Of a DNA stretch of 5,878 nucleotides, positions 1 through 5,803 are shown piece after piece. The number at the start of each line of letters is the position of its first letter. Positions within the stretch are counted from its first letter, which is position 1. This DNA is from Fibrobacterota bacterium (lineage in GTDB: Bacteria > Fibrobacterota > Chitinivibrionia > Chitinivibrionales > JANQEN01), in contig JAUXBV010000243.1 of NCBI GenBank assembly GCA_030619215.1, forward strand, positions 1-5,878, given 5' to 3'. Under the pieces are notes generated by a model, which saw only the letters and a list, made by a program, of their open reading frames with translations, did not search any database and was not told where the DNA came from. Made by a program: the position numbers and the translations under genes.

Positions 1-446
1 CCGTATCGGTCTTCACAAATCGATGTAACCCTGCTGTTACTTATACTATTAGGTTTATCAGGATCGTTTAAATATCTGGTAAATTGCTCTTTGCTTGCGT
101 CAAACCTATTAAATCCGCTTTCAGTTCCCACCCAAAGAACACCGGATCTATCTTTACACATTGAAAGAATAAATTCATTACTTATTGTATTTGGATTTTT
201 CTCATCGTAAGTATAAATCTTGAACTTGTACCCATCGTACCTGTTAAGCCCTGCCTCGGTACCGATCCATATAAAACCTTTATTATCCTGCACTATACAA
301 AATGCGGAACTCTGAGACAACCCATGCTCAATTGACAGTCGACGGAACCTGATATTATCCCACTGGGAATATAGAGCCAATGGAAGTGCTAGTGTTAAAA
401 AAAGGAATATATAGCCTGTTTTCATTATTTTACTTCGAATATTCAT
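1..446 (-). CDS. Two-component propeller sensor protein, N-terminal part (runs off the left edge)
   Basis: I translated this frame by hand; it is open for 148 codons from ATG at 446 to the window edge, with an in-frame TAA at 458-456. Residues 1-28 look like a signal peptide: a basic start (MNIRSKIMK), a hydrophobic core, then a small-residue end (LALYSQ). A second Met at residue 8 (ATG at 425) is an alternative start. The mature part begins a Reg_prop beta-propeller: the SIEHGLSQSS entry motif, then IWIGT (59-63) and LWVGT (104-108) blade motifs, with a third blade starting at NSISNSRV. By hand count it is about 65% identical over roughly 117 residues to the N-terminus of the complete sensor upstream (932-4189), with blades at the same residue numbers, so it is a tandem paralogue. 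Its C-terminal output domain is outside the window; a histidine kinase is likely by analogy but not seen. It presumably senses a ligand in the periplasm. Confidence 0.9.
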   Translation of the reverse strand, partial: MNIRSKIMKTGYIFLFLTLALPLALYSQWDNIRFRRLSIEHGLSQSSAFCIVQDNKGFIWIGTEAGLNRYDGYKFKIYTYDEKNPNTISNEFILSMCKDRSGVLWVGTESGFNRFDASKEQFTRYLNDPDKPNSISNSRVTSICEDRY

Positions 447-467
447 GGTAGTAATTTAATAATTTTT

Positions 468-488
468 AGATAAATTTATCTCATTATA
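468..488 (-). promoter_or_regulatory. Candidate -10 box and 14-bp palindromic operator before the left-hand sensor gene
   Basis: On the minus strand a TATAAT hexamer (488-483) is followed one base later by a perfect 14-bp palindrome, AGATAAATTTATCT (481-468). The palindrome ends 21 bases before the ATG at 446. A start site about 7 bases after the hexamer would fall inside the palindrome, as expected for a repressor operator. The best -35 match, TTGGCA (513-508), sits 19 bases upstream, which is long, and it lies inside the hairpin mosaic. AT-rich palindromes arise easily by chance, so the promoter role is tentative. Confidence 0.35.
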
Positions 489-491
489 TTG

Positions 492-525
492 TTAGTACCT
501 TACAAGGTGCCAACTTGCGAAGTGC
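492..525 (+). repeat. 34-bp dispersed repeat, copy 1
   Basis: This stretch is identical over all 34 bases to 4759-4792, and the flanking bases differ on both sides. It starts TTAGTACC and carries two mini-hairpins (ACCTTACAAGGT and ACTTGCGAAGT). Here it runs straight into CCTTAGGGTATTGGTAGAAA, with none of the 23-bp units that follow copy 2. Confidence 0.9.
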
Positions 526-541
526 CCTTAGGGTATTGGTA

Positions 542-621
542 GAAATAATTTCCTGCGTTTTTTTACCCTGAAGGGTTTTAATGCCAGCTTGTCTGGTGCA
601 CACGTAGCAGAAAATTATTTC
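542..621. repeat. 80-bp inverted-repeat-bounded segment holding an inverted copy of the 23-bp unit
   Basis: The arms GAAATAATTTCCTGC (542-556) and GCAGAAAATTATTTC (607-621) are inverted copies matching at 14 of 15 positions. Between them, 576-601 is the exact reverse complement of 4789-4814, which includes the first 23-bp unit of the tandem array near ispE. The neighbouring ACCCTGAAGGGT corresponds to the CCCTTAAGGG that ends that array. The shape resembles a very small MITE, but I see no target-site duplication next to the arms and no transposase. Confidence 0.65.
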
Positions 622-712
622 GTTAAGTCTTTAGTCCAGCTTAGCTGGATACTTATCCCCCGCTTTGCAGGACTAAAGCCCCGCTTTGCGGGATTAAAAC
701 AGTTTGTCTGGG

Positions 713-931
713 TTACGTACACTCTTATTTTAGCATGAATTAATAAACATTACAACCGTTAAAGATTTTTATGGGCAATAGAATCAGGCATTGGAAATAA
801 TTGTCTTATCACTTCACAAGGGGAATTTCCAAACCTATCGGAAAGGACTATCTATGTACCTTCACAGGTTTTGTTATTCTTGGTGTGTATTTACTAATAA
901 AGGCAGATGTAAAATTAAGGCAATAACCGAA
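713..931. other. Intergenic remainder after the complete sensor gene; no gene seen
   Basis: These bases follow the TAG stop of the complete sensor gene on the minus strand. Frames on both strands are broken or have no convincing coding character. I see no strong hairpin with a U-run before the mini-hairpin mosaic is reached at 712. CTTCACAAG (812-820) and CCTTCACAGG (860-869) faintly echo the mini-hairpin style and may be decayed units, but this is weak. Confidence 0.6.
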
Positions 932-3900
932 CTAACCGGCCCGGGACTCAGGCAAATGGAAATAGAAATCGCTTCCACCATTATTTCCGGATCGATATCC
1001 GATTGTTCCTCCATGCGCATCAATAATTAACTTGGATACCGCAAGGCCCAGTCCTGTCCCTTTTGGCAAGACACCTTCCTTGTCTCTCAGCTGGGAGTAT
1101 ACGTTAAATAACAGGTCTCTTTTATCCGGTTCTATACCAGGCCCCTGGTCTCGAACGGAAAATTCCTGAAAAGGTTTACCATTGATAACGGTTCGAGAAA
1201 GAGAAACATAAATGGTACTTTCTTGAGGGGAAAACTTTATTGCATTTGACAACAGGTTGACAATGGCCCGTTCTATCATTCTCCGGTCAACCTGTATCGG
1301 TGAATCAATGTCAATATTCTGTTCTAAACAAACCTTGGCTTTATTGAGGAGAGGTTCCATTAAAAAAATGGTGCTTCGTAATATTTTACCTAAAACTATG
1401 CTTTCTTTTACAGGCGTCATTTTATCAGCTTCAAATTTATAAATATCAAGCATGTTATTGATCAGATTAATCATTGTCGTTGAAGATTCAGCAATAATAT
1501 TACATGATCGTTTATCCAGCTCTGCCTCGACTCTGGCTTTTAAAACATCTGAATAGCCCATTATACACTGGAGAGGATTACGAAGGTCATGTATTAGCAT
1601 TGCTGTAAAATTCGCCTTCAACTCTAATTCATCCTCCAATTTCTTTTTCTCTAATTTCTGCCTGATACTATTTGTTCTGATTTTATTATAAAGCAGGATT
1701 AATCCCCCAATTGATATAATAACAAATATTTCAAACCATAAAGTCTCCCAAAACGGTGGTATTATTTTTATTCTTAATAATGCTCCTACTTCATTCCACA
1801 CACCGTCATTATTCGAGCCTTTCACTCTAAAAGTATATTTTCCCGGCGGGAGGCCCGTATATGATGCAAATCGTCTATTGCCGACATAATTCCATTCCCT
1901 CTCAAGGCCTTCCATTATATAGGCGTATTGGTTGAAATCCGGGTAGACATAGTTTAGGGCAGCAAATTCAAATGTAAAGACATTATCTTTATATGACAGT
2001 TTAACGTCTTCGGTCTCTGTTATTGACTTCTCAAGAATCAAACGGTTATCCGGCATTCTTCCAACAGGGACCTGCCTATTATACAGTTTGAACGAGGTTA
2101 TTACAACAGGAGGTATGTTGGGATTATCTTTTATGCTGTCCGGATAAAAGGAATTGAACCCGTTTATGCCGCCAAAAAACATCTCTCCACTTTTACTCTT
2201 GAAAGCTGAAGCGGTGTTAAACTCATTGCTTTGCAGACCATCCTTCACATCATAATTTTTGAATTTTTCGGTTTTTGGATTAAACCTGGATATTCCTTTA
2301 TTGGTGCTTAGCCAGAAATTCCCTTTCTCATCCTCAAGTATGTCATAAATCTCATTATTTGGTAAACCATCTTTTATGGTAAAATGCGTAAAAGTATTTT
2401 TTGATTGGTAAAATTTATTAAGACCTCCGCCATAAGTACCTATCCATAATATTCCTGACTTGTCTTCATAGATACTTAGTACGTTATTATTACTCAGGCT
2501 GCTACTATTGCTCGTATCTGTTTTATAGTGAGTAAATTGTCCTTTTCTTTGGTCAAATTTATTAAGGCCTCCTCCTAAAGTGCCAATCCATAGAGTTCCT
2601 GAACGGTCTTCATATAAACGATAAATTCTATTGCTGCTTATACTGTGCGGATTGTTTGGGTCGAATTGATAATGAACAAACTCTTCGGTTTCCCGATTAA
2701 ACTTATTGAGCCCTCCACCATCCGTACCGAGCCATAGCTCATTGGATTTATCTTCCAGAACAGCCCTGACATTATCATTACTCAGGCTGTTAGCATCGTT
2801 GGGATCGTATTTATAATGATAAAATGTGTTTGTCTTCCGGTCAAATTTATTAAGCCCGCCACCTTTAGTCCCAATCCAGAAAATACCGTTATGATCTTCA
2901 CAAATGGAATAAACGCTATTATCATTGAGGCTCAGCGGGTCCTTCAGGTCGGCTTTATAATGAGTAAATCTATTGTTGAACCTGTCAAATTTATTAATTC
3001 CCCCTCCATCTGTTCCAATCCAGATAATACCGGAGCTGTCTTCATAAATTCGCCTTATAAAATTGTTATTAAGGCTGTTTGGATTATCAGGCTCATTTTT
3101 GAAATGGATAAACTTTTTCGATTCCCTGTTAAAAAGAGAAACACCTCCATGAGTTCCAAACCAGAGCCCGCCATCATTGTCTTCACAGATGGATATGACT
3201 CTATTGGAAATCAAGCTGTTCGGGTCTTCCGGATCGCTTTGATAACGGGTAAATCTTTTCTTCTCCCGGTTAAATATATTCAGCCCTCCATTATCCGTTC
3301 CAACCCATAGGACTCCCATCCGGTCCTCATATATCACATTTATATCATTTTCACTTAAACTGTTTTGATCATTAGGCCTGGTTTTGTAATGTCTGAATTG
3401 CTCATTTTCGCAGTCAAACCGGTTAAGGCCGCCACCTTTGGTTCCAATCCAGAGTATCTTTGCATGATCCTCATAAATACATAAAACCTGATTATTACTC
3501 AGGCTATATGGGTCGTCAGGTTTATGTCGATAATGTATGAAATACCCTTTTTCACGGTCAAACCTATTGAGACCGCCTTTATGGGTTCCAATCCAGAGCA
3601 CTCCTTTACTATCTTCGCAGATAGATAAAATGTGATTATCACTCAGGCTGGTTGAGTCATCAGAAATGCTTTGGTAATGAATGAATCGTTTTTTTGTGTG
3701 ATCGAATTTATTTAGCCCATTTTCAGTACCTATCCAGATAATCCCGTTATGATCTTCACAAATTGAAATAACCCTGTCGTTGCTGAGGCTATTTGAATCA
3801 TTGGGGTCATGTAAATATTGTGTGCATTGTTCTTTTCCAACATCGAAAATATTCAGTCCGTTTTCAGTTCCTACCCATAATTTACCCGATCGATCTTTAC

Positions 3901-4189
3901 ACATTGAAATAACAAAACTACTGCTTAAGCTATTGGGATTTTCTAGTTCTGCCTTATATACCTTAATAGTGTAACCATCGAATCTGTTTAATCCCGTCTC
4001 AGTACCGATCCAAATAAAACCTGTATTATCTTGAATAATGCTGTATGCAGAACTTTGAGAAAGACCGTCTTCAATAGAGATATTGCGGAATTTTAAATCC
4101 TTCACCCCTGCACTAATAGTAAATACCCAGTAAAATATAAGCGAAATAGACAGGAATGTAATGTGGTTATTTTTTATAACTAAATGCAT
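932..4189 (-). CDS. Periplasmic-propeller membrane sensor histidine kinase (Reg_prop, Y_Y_Y, HisKA, HATPase_c)
   Basis: This 1085-residue protein should sense a ligand outside the inner membrane and autophosphorylate inside. Residues 1-28 form a signal peptide or membrane anchor. Thirteen WxGT-type blade motifs follow, from IWIGT (59-63) to FWLST (625-629), plus a degenerate FFGG blade near 671. That makes 14 blades, the number expected for two seven-bladed propellers. A Y_Y_Y domain spans about 744-810 (YAYIMEGLEREW, LPPGKYTF), and a membrane helix about 816-836. A short charged coiled-coil-like linker leads to HisKA with phospho-acceptor H867 (HDLRNPL). HATPase_c has an N box (N978, N982), G1 (DQGPGI, 1014-1019) and G2 (GTGLGL, 1044-1049). 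Unlike classic hybrid Bacteroidota regulators it ends there, with no receiver or AraC domain, so a separate response regulator is needed; none is in the window. The ATG at 4189 has an in-frame TGA three codons upstream and no Shine-Dalgarno site. The ligand is unknown. Confidence 0.95.
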   Translation of the reverse strand: MHLVIKNNHITFLSISLIFYWVFTISAGVKDLKFRNISIEDGLSQSSAYSIIQDNTGFIWIGTETGLNRFDGYTIKVYKAELENPNSLSSSFVISMCKDRSGKLWVGTENGLNIFDVGKEQCTQYLHDPNDSNSLSNDRVISICEDHNGIIWIGTENGLNKFDHTKKRFIHYQSISDDSTSLSDNHILSICEDSKGVLWIGTHKGGLNRFDREKGYFIHYRHKPDDPYSLSNNQVLCIYEDHAKILWIGTKGGGLNRFDCENEQFRHYKTRPNDQNSLSENDINVIYEDRMGVLWVGTDNGGLNIFNREKKRFTRYQSDPEDPNSLISNRVISICEDNDGGLWFGTHGGVSLFNRESKKFIHFKNEPDNPNSLNNNFIRRIYEDSSGIIWIGTDGGGINKFDRFNNRFTHYKADLKDPLSLNDNSVYSICEDHNGIFWIGTKGGGLNKFDRKTNTFYHYKYDPNDANSLSNDNVRAVLEDKSNELWLGTDGGGLNKFNRETEEFVHYQFDPNNPHSISSNRIYRLYEDRSGTLWIGTLGGGLNKFDQRKGQFTHYKTDTSNSSSLSNNNVLSIYEDKSGILWIGTYGGGLNKFYQSKNTFTHFTIKDGLPNNEIYDILEDEKGNFWLSTNKGISRFNPKTEKFKNYDVKDGLQSNEFNTASAFKSKSGEMFFGGINGFNSFYPDSIKDNPNIPPVVITSFKLYNRQVPVGRMPDNRLILEKSITETEDVKLSYKDNVFTFEFAALNYVYPDFNQYAYIMEGLEREWNYVGNRRFASYTGLPPGKYTFRVKGSNNDGVWNEVGALLRIKIIPPFWETLWFEIFVIISIGGLILLYNKIRTNSIRQKLEKKKLEDELELKANFTAMLIHDLRNPLQCIMGYSDVLKARVEAELDKRSCNIIAESSTTMINLINNMLDIYKFEADKMTPVKESIVLGKILRSTIFLMEPLLNKAKVCLEQNIDIDSPIQVDRRMIERAIVNLLSNAIKFSPQESTIYVSLSRTVINGKPFQEFSVRDQGPGIEPDKRDLLFNVYSQLRDKEGVLPKGTGLGLAVSKLIIDAHGGTIGYRSGNNGGSDFYFHLPESRAG
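2435..3739 (-). repeat. Tandem 141-144-bp blade repeats inside the sensor kinase gene
   Basis: Ten successive blades (residues about 151-585) repeat every 47-48 residues with the pattern NSLSNNxVxSIYEDxSG, then LWIGTxGGGLNKFDR and a YxxDPND linker. The DNA repeats with them at 141-144 bp. The outer blades (residues 59-108 and from 625 on) are more divergent in sequence and spacing (44-47). The similarity suggests expansion or homogenisation of blades by duplication within the gene. It also leaves long open frames on the opposite strand that are not genes. Confidence 0.85.
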
Positions 4190-4201
4190 AAAAATTCATT
4201 T

Positions 4202-4229
4202 CTAAGTATAATTTTTATATTATGCTTAG
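4202..4229 (-). promoter_or_regulatory. Inverted repeat in the sensor kinase leader, candidate operator or 5'-UTR hairpin
   Basis: CTAAGTATAAT (4202-4212) pairs with ATTATGCTTAG (4219-4229) at 10 of 11 positions around a 6-base loop. It ends 12 bases before the ATG at 4189. The minus strand reads CATAAT (4224-4219) inside the repeat, a possible -10, with AGGACA (4245-4240) 15 bases upstream as a poor -35. CTAAGTATA recurs directly at 4305-4313. It could be an operator overlapping the promoter or an mRNA hairpin near the ribosome site; the regulator is unknown. Confidence 0.4.
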
Positions 4230-4368
4230 GTTAAAAGAGTGTCCTAAAGATTTTTGCCGCATGAAAATATATTGTGGTATGAAAAAATCAATTAATAAAT
4301 TGCCCTAAGTATATTGTTTCATTACTAAGAAAAAAGCGGATTTGATTTTTTTCGGAATTCTGCATTCT

Positions 4369-4599
4369 TCATTTAAGGCGCTTTTTTAAGTTACTCCCAG
4401 CCTTTTCCCACAGCTCTCTGGGATCAATTGGCTTCCCTCTGCGAAGCCGGAAAGATTTCATAGCTTGGTAAATTGCTTTATTCACTTCTGATTTATTAAG
4501 ATGATATTCCCTTTTAAAATATTTGTAAAGGTCCTGGCGGGAATTCCATGTAAAATTCTTTTGTCTCTGTTTTAATTTTGACTTACTCGTCTGAATCAT
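4369..4599 (-). CDS. Small, strongly basic hypothetical protein (76 aa)
   Basis: I do not recognise this family. The protein has 22 Lys/Arg against 6 Asp/Glu, a net charge near +16. It has no signal peptide or membrane segment, so it should be cytoplasmic. A basic tail (KSKLKQRQK, residues 6-14) precedes a probably helical middle rich in Tyr, Lys and Arg (about 21-52), then a Gly-Pro turn (RRGKPIDP) and a final amphipathic stretch (RELWEKAGSNLKKRLK). The charge suggests nucleic-acid or ribosome binding, but no named DNA-binding motif is visible. The ATG at 4599 has an in-frame TAA at 4626-4624 and a weak AAAGG (4608-4604) four bases upstream, the nearest thing to a Shine-Dalgarno site in the window. 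It is the likely product of the strong-looking promoter at 4661-4688. It lies between ispE and the sensor kinase with gaps of 346 and 179 bases, so it is probably its own transcription unit. Confidence 0.6.
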   Translation of the reverse strand: MIQTSKSKLKQRQKNFTWNSRQDLYKYFKREYHLNKSEVNKAIYQAMKSFRLRRGKPIDPRELWEKAGSNLKKRLK

Positions 4600-4660
4600 A
4601 ATGCCTTTACGAATAATCCTATTTTATATGCCTGTAAATGATGGCCTGCTTTAATTAAAT

Positions 4661-4688
4661 ATTATAGTCACAGGTTTCAACTTGTCAA
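4661..4688 (-). promoter_or_regulatory. Consensus sigma70-type promoter for the small basic gene
   Basis: On the minus strand TTGACA (4688-4683) and TATAAT (4666-4661) both match the sigma70 consensus exactly and are separated by 16 bases. The predicted start is near 4654, leaving a leader of roughly 55 bases before the ATG at 4599. Primary promoters in Bacteroidota usually follow a different pattern (TTTG and TAnnTTTG), so the match is notable if the host belongs there. Confidence 0.7.
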
Positions 4689-4758
4689 TAAAAAAGTATA
4701 TTATCCATTCTTTTCACATGAGCATTAGTATGGGCAGTACTAAAAATGAGGCTGACTA

Positions 4759-4792
4759 TTAGTACCTTACAAGGTGCCAACTTGCGAAGTGC
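4759..4792 (+). repeat. 34-bp dispersed repeat, copy 2
   Basis: Identical to 492-525. It carries the mini-hairpins ACCTTACAAGGT and ACTTGCGAAGT and leads directly into the 23-bp tandem units; its last base is the first base of unit 1. The TGCCAAC within it (4775-4781) is inverted as GTTGGCA after the array (4872-4878), so the whole element can close on itself. Confidence 0.9.
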
Positions 4793-4860
4793 ACCAGACA
4801 AGCTGGCATTAAAACACCAGACAAGCTGGCATCAAAACACCAGACAAACTGGCATTAAAA
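4792..4860 (+). repeat. Three tandem 23-bp hairpin units
   Basis: The units are 4792-4814, 4815-4837 and 4838-4860, exactly 23 bp each. Units 2 and 3 each differ from unit 1 at one base (T to C at 4833; G to A at 4848). Each contains a 4-bp stem, CCAG and CTGG, around a 5-base loop (ACAAG or ACAAA), then a CATTAAAA-type linker. There are no spacers, so this is not CRISPR. On the transcribed minus strand the array would lie in the 3' region of the ispE transcript. Confidence 0.9.
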
Positions 4861-4880
4861 CCCTTAAGGGTGTTGGCAGG
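4861..4880 (+). repeat. Terminal palindrome of the hairpin element
   Basis: CCCTTAAGGG (4861-4870) is a perfect 10-bp palindrome, followed by TGTTGGCAGG. The first locus has the related CCCTTAGGGTATTGG (525-539) directly after its 34-bp repeat, and an inverted ACCCTGAAGGGT (565-576). This marks the shared right-hand end of the element in all copies. Confidence 0.7.
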
Positions 4881-4926
4881 AAAGCATATTATTACATTAA
4901 AAAGGTTTTGTGAATATATACTGAAG

Positions 4927-4947
4927 ATAAAAACAATTCCAATTGTT
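4927..4947 (-). terminator. Weak terminator-like inverted repeat at the ispE stop
   Basis: AACAATT (4932-4938) and AATTGTT (4941-4947) are perfect inverted arms, giving a 6-bp AT-only-plus-one-GC stem with a TGGA loop on the minus strand. It is followed by TTTAT. The stem begins within the TAA stop codon of ispE. It is too AT-rich to be a convincing intrinsic terminator alone; the hairpin element 60-180 bases further on may contribute. Confidence 0.35.
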
Positions 4948-5803
4948 AACAATATGTAGAAACTTGAACAATAGTATATTCATTGCTAAGACTGTTTTTT
5001 ATCCATTCTGTATGTTCCTTATCTTTTGCAACACCAACCAATGTCGATCCTGATCCGCTCATTACAGCATTTAAACAACCGGCTTTTAATAACTTCTCCT
5101 TCAATGATTCCAATCGAGGATGCTGTTTAAAAACAGTTTTCTCAAAATCATTATGCATAGCGTCAATTGCACTATCCTTATCGTTATTCTCTAAAGCTTC
5201 TTTCATCCGGGCTGTCTTGCTTTTTTCGCGCCCTGTCTCATTATAATTAATTCTCTTATACGCTTCACTGGTAGAAACACCGAAATCAGGGATAGCCAGC
5301 ACAAAATTAAAGACAATATCTGTTTTTACAGGCTCCAGAATGCCGGTCGTTTCGGTATCAAAGGCGGTTCCTCCTGTAAAGTAAAAGGGAACATCCATTC
5401 CGATGTCGCGTGCAATAGTGACAAGTTGCCGCTTGTCCAGGTCCAGGTTCCACAAATTATTCAGTATACTGAGTACGGTTGCGGCATTCGAGCTTCCACC
5501 CGCGAGCCCGCCTTTAACCGGAATATTCTTTTCAATATGTATGTGAACATTTTCCTTTATGCCAAACTGTTGCTGTATTTTCTCTACTGCCTGCCGGCAG
5601 AGGTTGCTTGAGTCAACAGGGACCTGCGGGTTATTACAGGTGATGATCAAATTCCCGGAGGCTTCAATAGAAATAATATCGTAAAGGTCTATCCGGTGCT
5701 TAATAATGCCAAGCTCATGGTATCCTTTATATGTTCCTTCACCAATTTTGCGAATTATGTCAAGTGCTAACGTAATACGGGTATATGATTTTTGAACTAA
5801 CAT
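4946..5803 (-). CDS. ispE: 4-diphosphocytidyl-2-C-methyl-D-erythritol kinase, divergent N-terminus
   Basis: IspE phosphorylates CDP-methylerythritol with ATP in the MEP pathway to isopentenyl diphosphate, in the cytoplasm. The 285-residue length is normal. The GHMP ATP-binding loop PVKGGLAGGSSNAA lies at 95-108, the C-terminal GHMP motif MSGSGST at 248-254, and GMDVPF at 135-140 supplies D137, matching the catalytic Asp141 of E. coli IspE. GYHEL (27-31) matches the substrate-side motif. Unusually, the segment matching AKLNLFL of E. coli reads TRITLAL (8-14), so the position of the active-site Lys10 is R9 and Asn12 is T11. The loop before GYHEL is about four residues longer, and the usual GxGE after the DVPF motif is TTGI (152-155). 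I favour IspE over another GHMP kinase because the order and spacing of all motifs fit. The ATG at 5803 has an in-frame TAA three codons upstream and no Shine-Dalgarno site. Confidence 0.88.
   Translation of the reverse strand: MLVQKSYTRITLALDIIRKIGEGTYKGYHELGIIKHRIDLYDIISIEASGNLIITCNNPQVPVDSSNLCRQAVEKIQQQFGIKENVHIHIEKNIPVKGGLAGGSSNAATVLSILNNLWNLDLDKRQLVTIARDIGMDVPFYFTGGTAFDTETTGILEPVKTDIVFNFVLAIPDFGVSTSEAYKRINYNETGREKSKTARMKEALENNDKDSAIDAMHNDFEKTVFKQHPRLESLKEKLLKAGCLNAVMSGSGSTLVGVAKDKEHTEWIKNSLSNEYTIVQVSTYC

Larger units (their letters stand above)
492..712. repeat. Mosaic of mini-hairpin repeats between the two sensor genes
   Basis: At least eight short inverted repeats lie almost end to end: ACCTTACAAGGT (497-508), ACTTGCGAAGT (513-523), CCCTTAGGG (525-533), ACCCTGAAGGGT (565-576), CCAGCTTGTCTGG (584-596), TCCAGCTTAGCTGGA (635-649), CCCGCTTTGCAGG (659-671) and CCCGCTTTGCGGG (680-692). 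A degenerate half copy, CAGTTTGTCTGG, is at 700-711. Several are joined by ATTAAA or ACTAAA linkers. A further perfect 9-bp inverted pair, CTTTAGTCC (629-637) and GGACTAAAG (670-678), encloses two of them, so alternative folds compete. The array lies 3' of the complete sensor gene and just 5' of its paralogue. It may end or stabilise transcripts, or be REP-like mobile DNA; the sequence alone does not decide. Confidence 0.75.
4600..4945. other. Intergenic region between ispE and the small basic gene
   Basis: This 346-base gap holds no gene that I can see. In minus-strand order it contains an AT-rich terminator-like repeat beside the ispE stop, the hairpin element with three 23-bp units and the 34-bp dispersed repeat (4880-4759), about 70 bases with no recognised feature (4758-4689), the consensus promoter (4688-4661), and a leader of about 50 bases before the small gene. 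Confidence 0.7.

Noticed and set aside
791..1030. 79-residue open frame on the plus strand
   Set aside because: It overlaps the kinase C-terminus antisense and extends into intergenic DNA with no recognisable motif or upstream signals.
2816..3310. 164-residue open frame on the plus strand inside the sensor kinase gene
   Set aside because: It is antisense to the repeated blades; the repeat keeps the opposite frame open at each period. It has no protein features of its own.
2303..4015. Diversity-generating retroelement variable repeats, suggested by the repeated blades
   Set aside because: There is no reverse transcriptase, and differences between blades are not confined to adenine-derived positions as far as can be seen. 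They fit ordinary propeller divergence.
4264..4291. Bacteroidota-like promoter (TATATTTT with TTG 17 bases upstream) before the sensor kinase
   Set aside because: The match is partial in very AT-rich DNA and would give a leader of about 70 bases; it is not better than chance matches nearby.
492..4792. The two 34-bp identical repeats as attachment sites or a transposon's ends flanking the sensor kinase and small gene
   Set aside because: They are direct copies of a hairpin module with other rearranged copies nearby, and no integrase or transposase lies between them. A dispersed intergenic repeat is simpler, though recombination between the copies remains possible.
4792..4860. Possible CRISPR array
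   Set aside because: The 23-bp units abut directly with no variable spacers, and no cas gene is present.
4983..5246. 87-residue open frame on the plus strand
   Set aside because: It is fully antisense to ispE, whose motifs show that the minus strand is the coding one.
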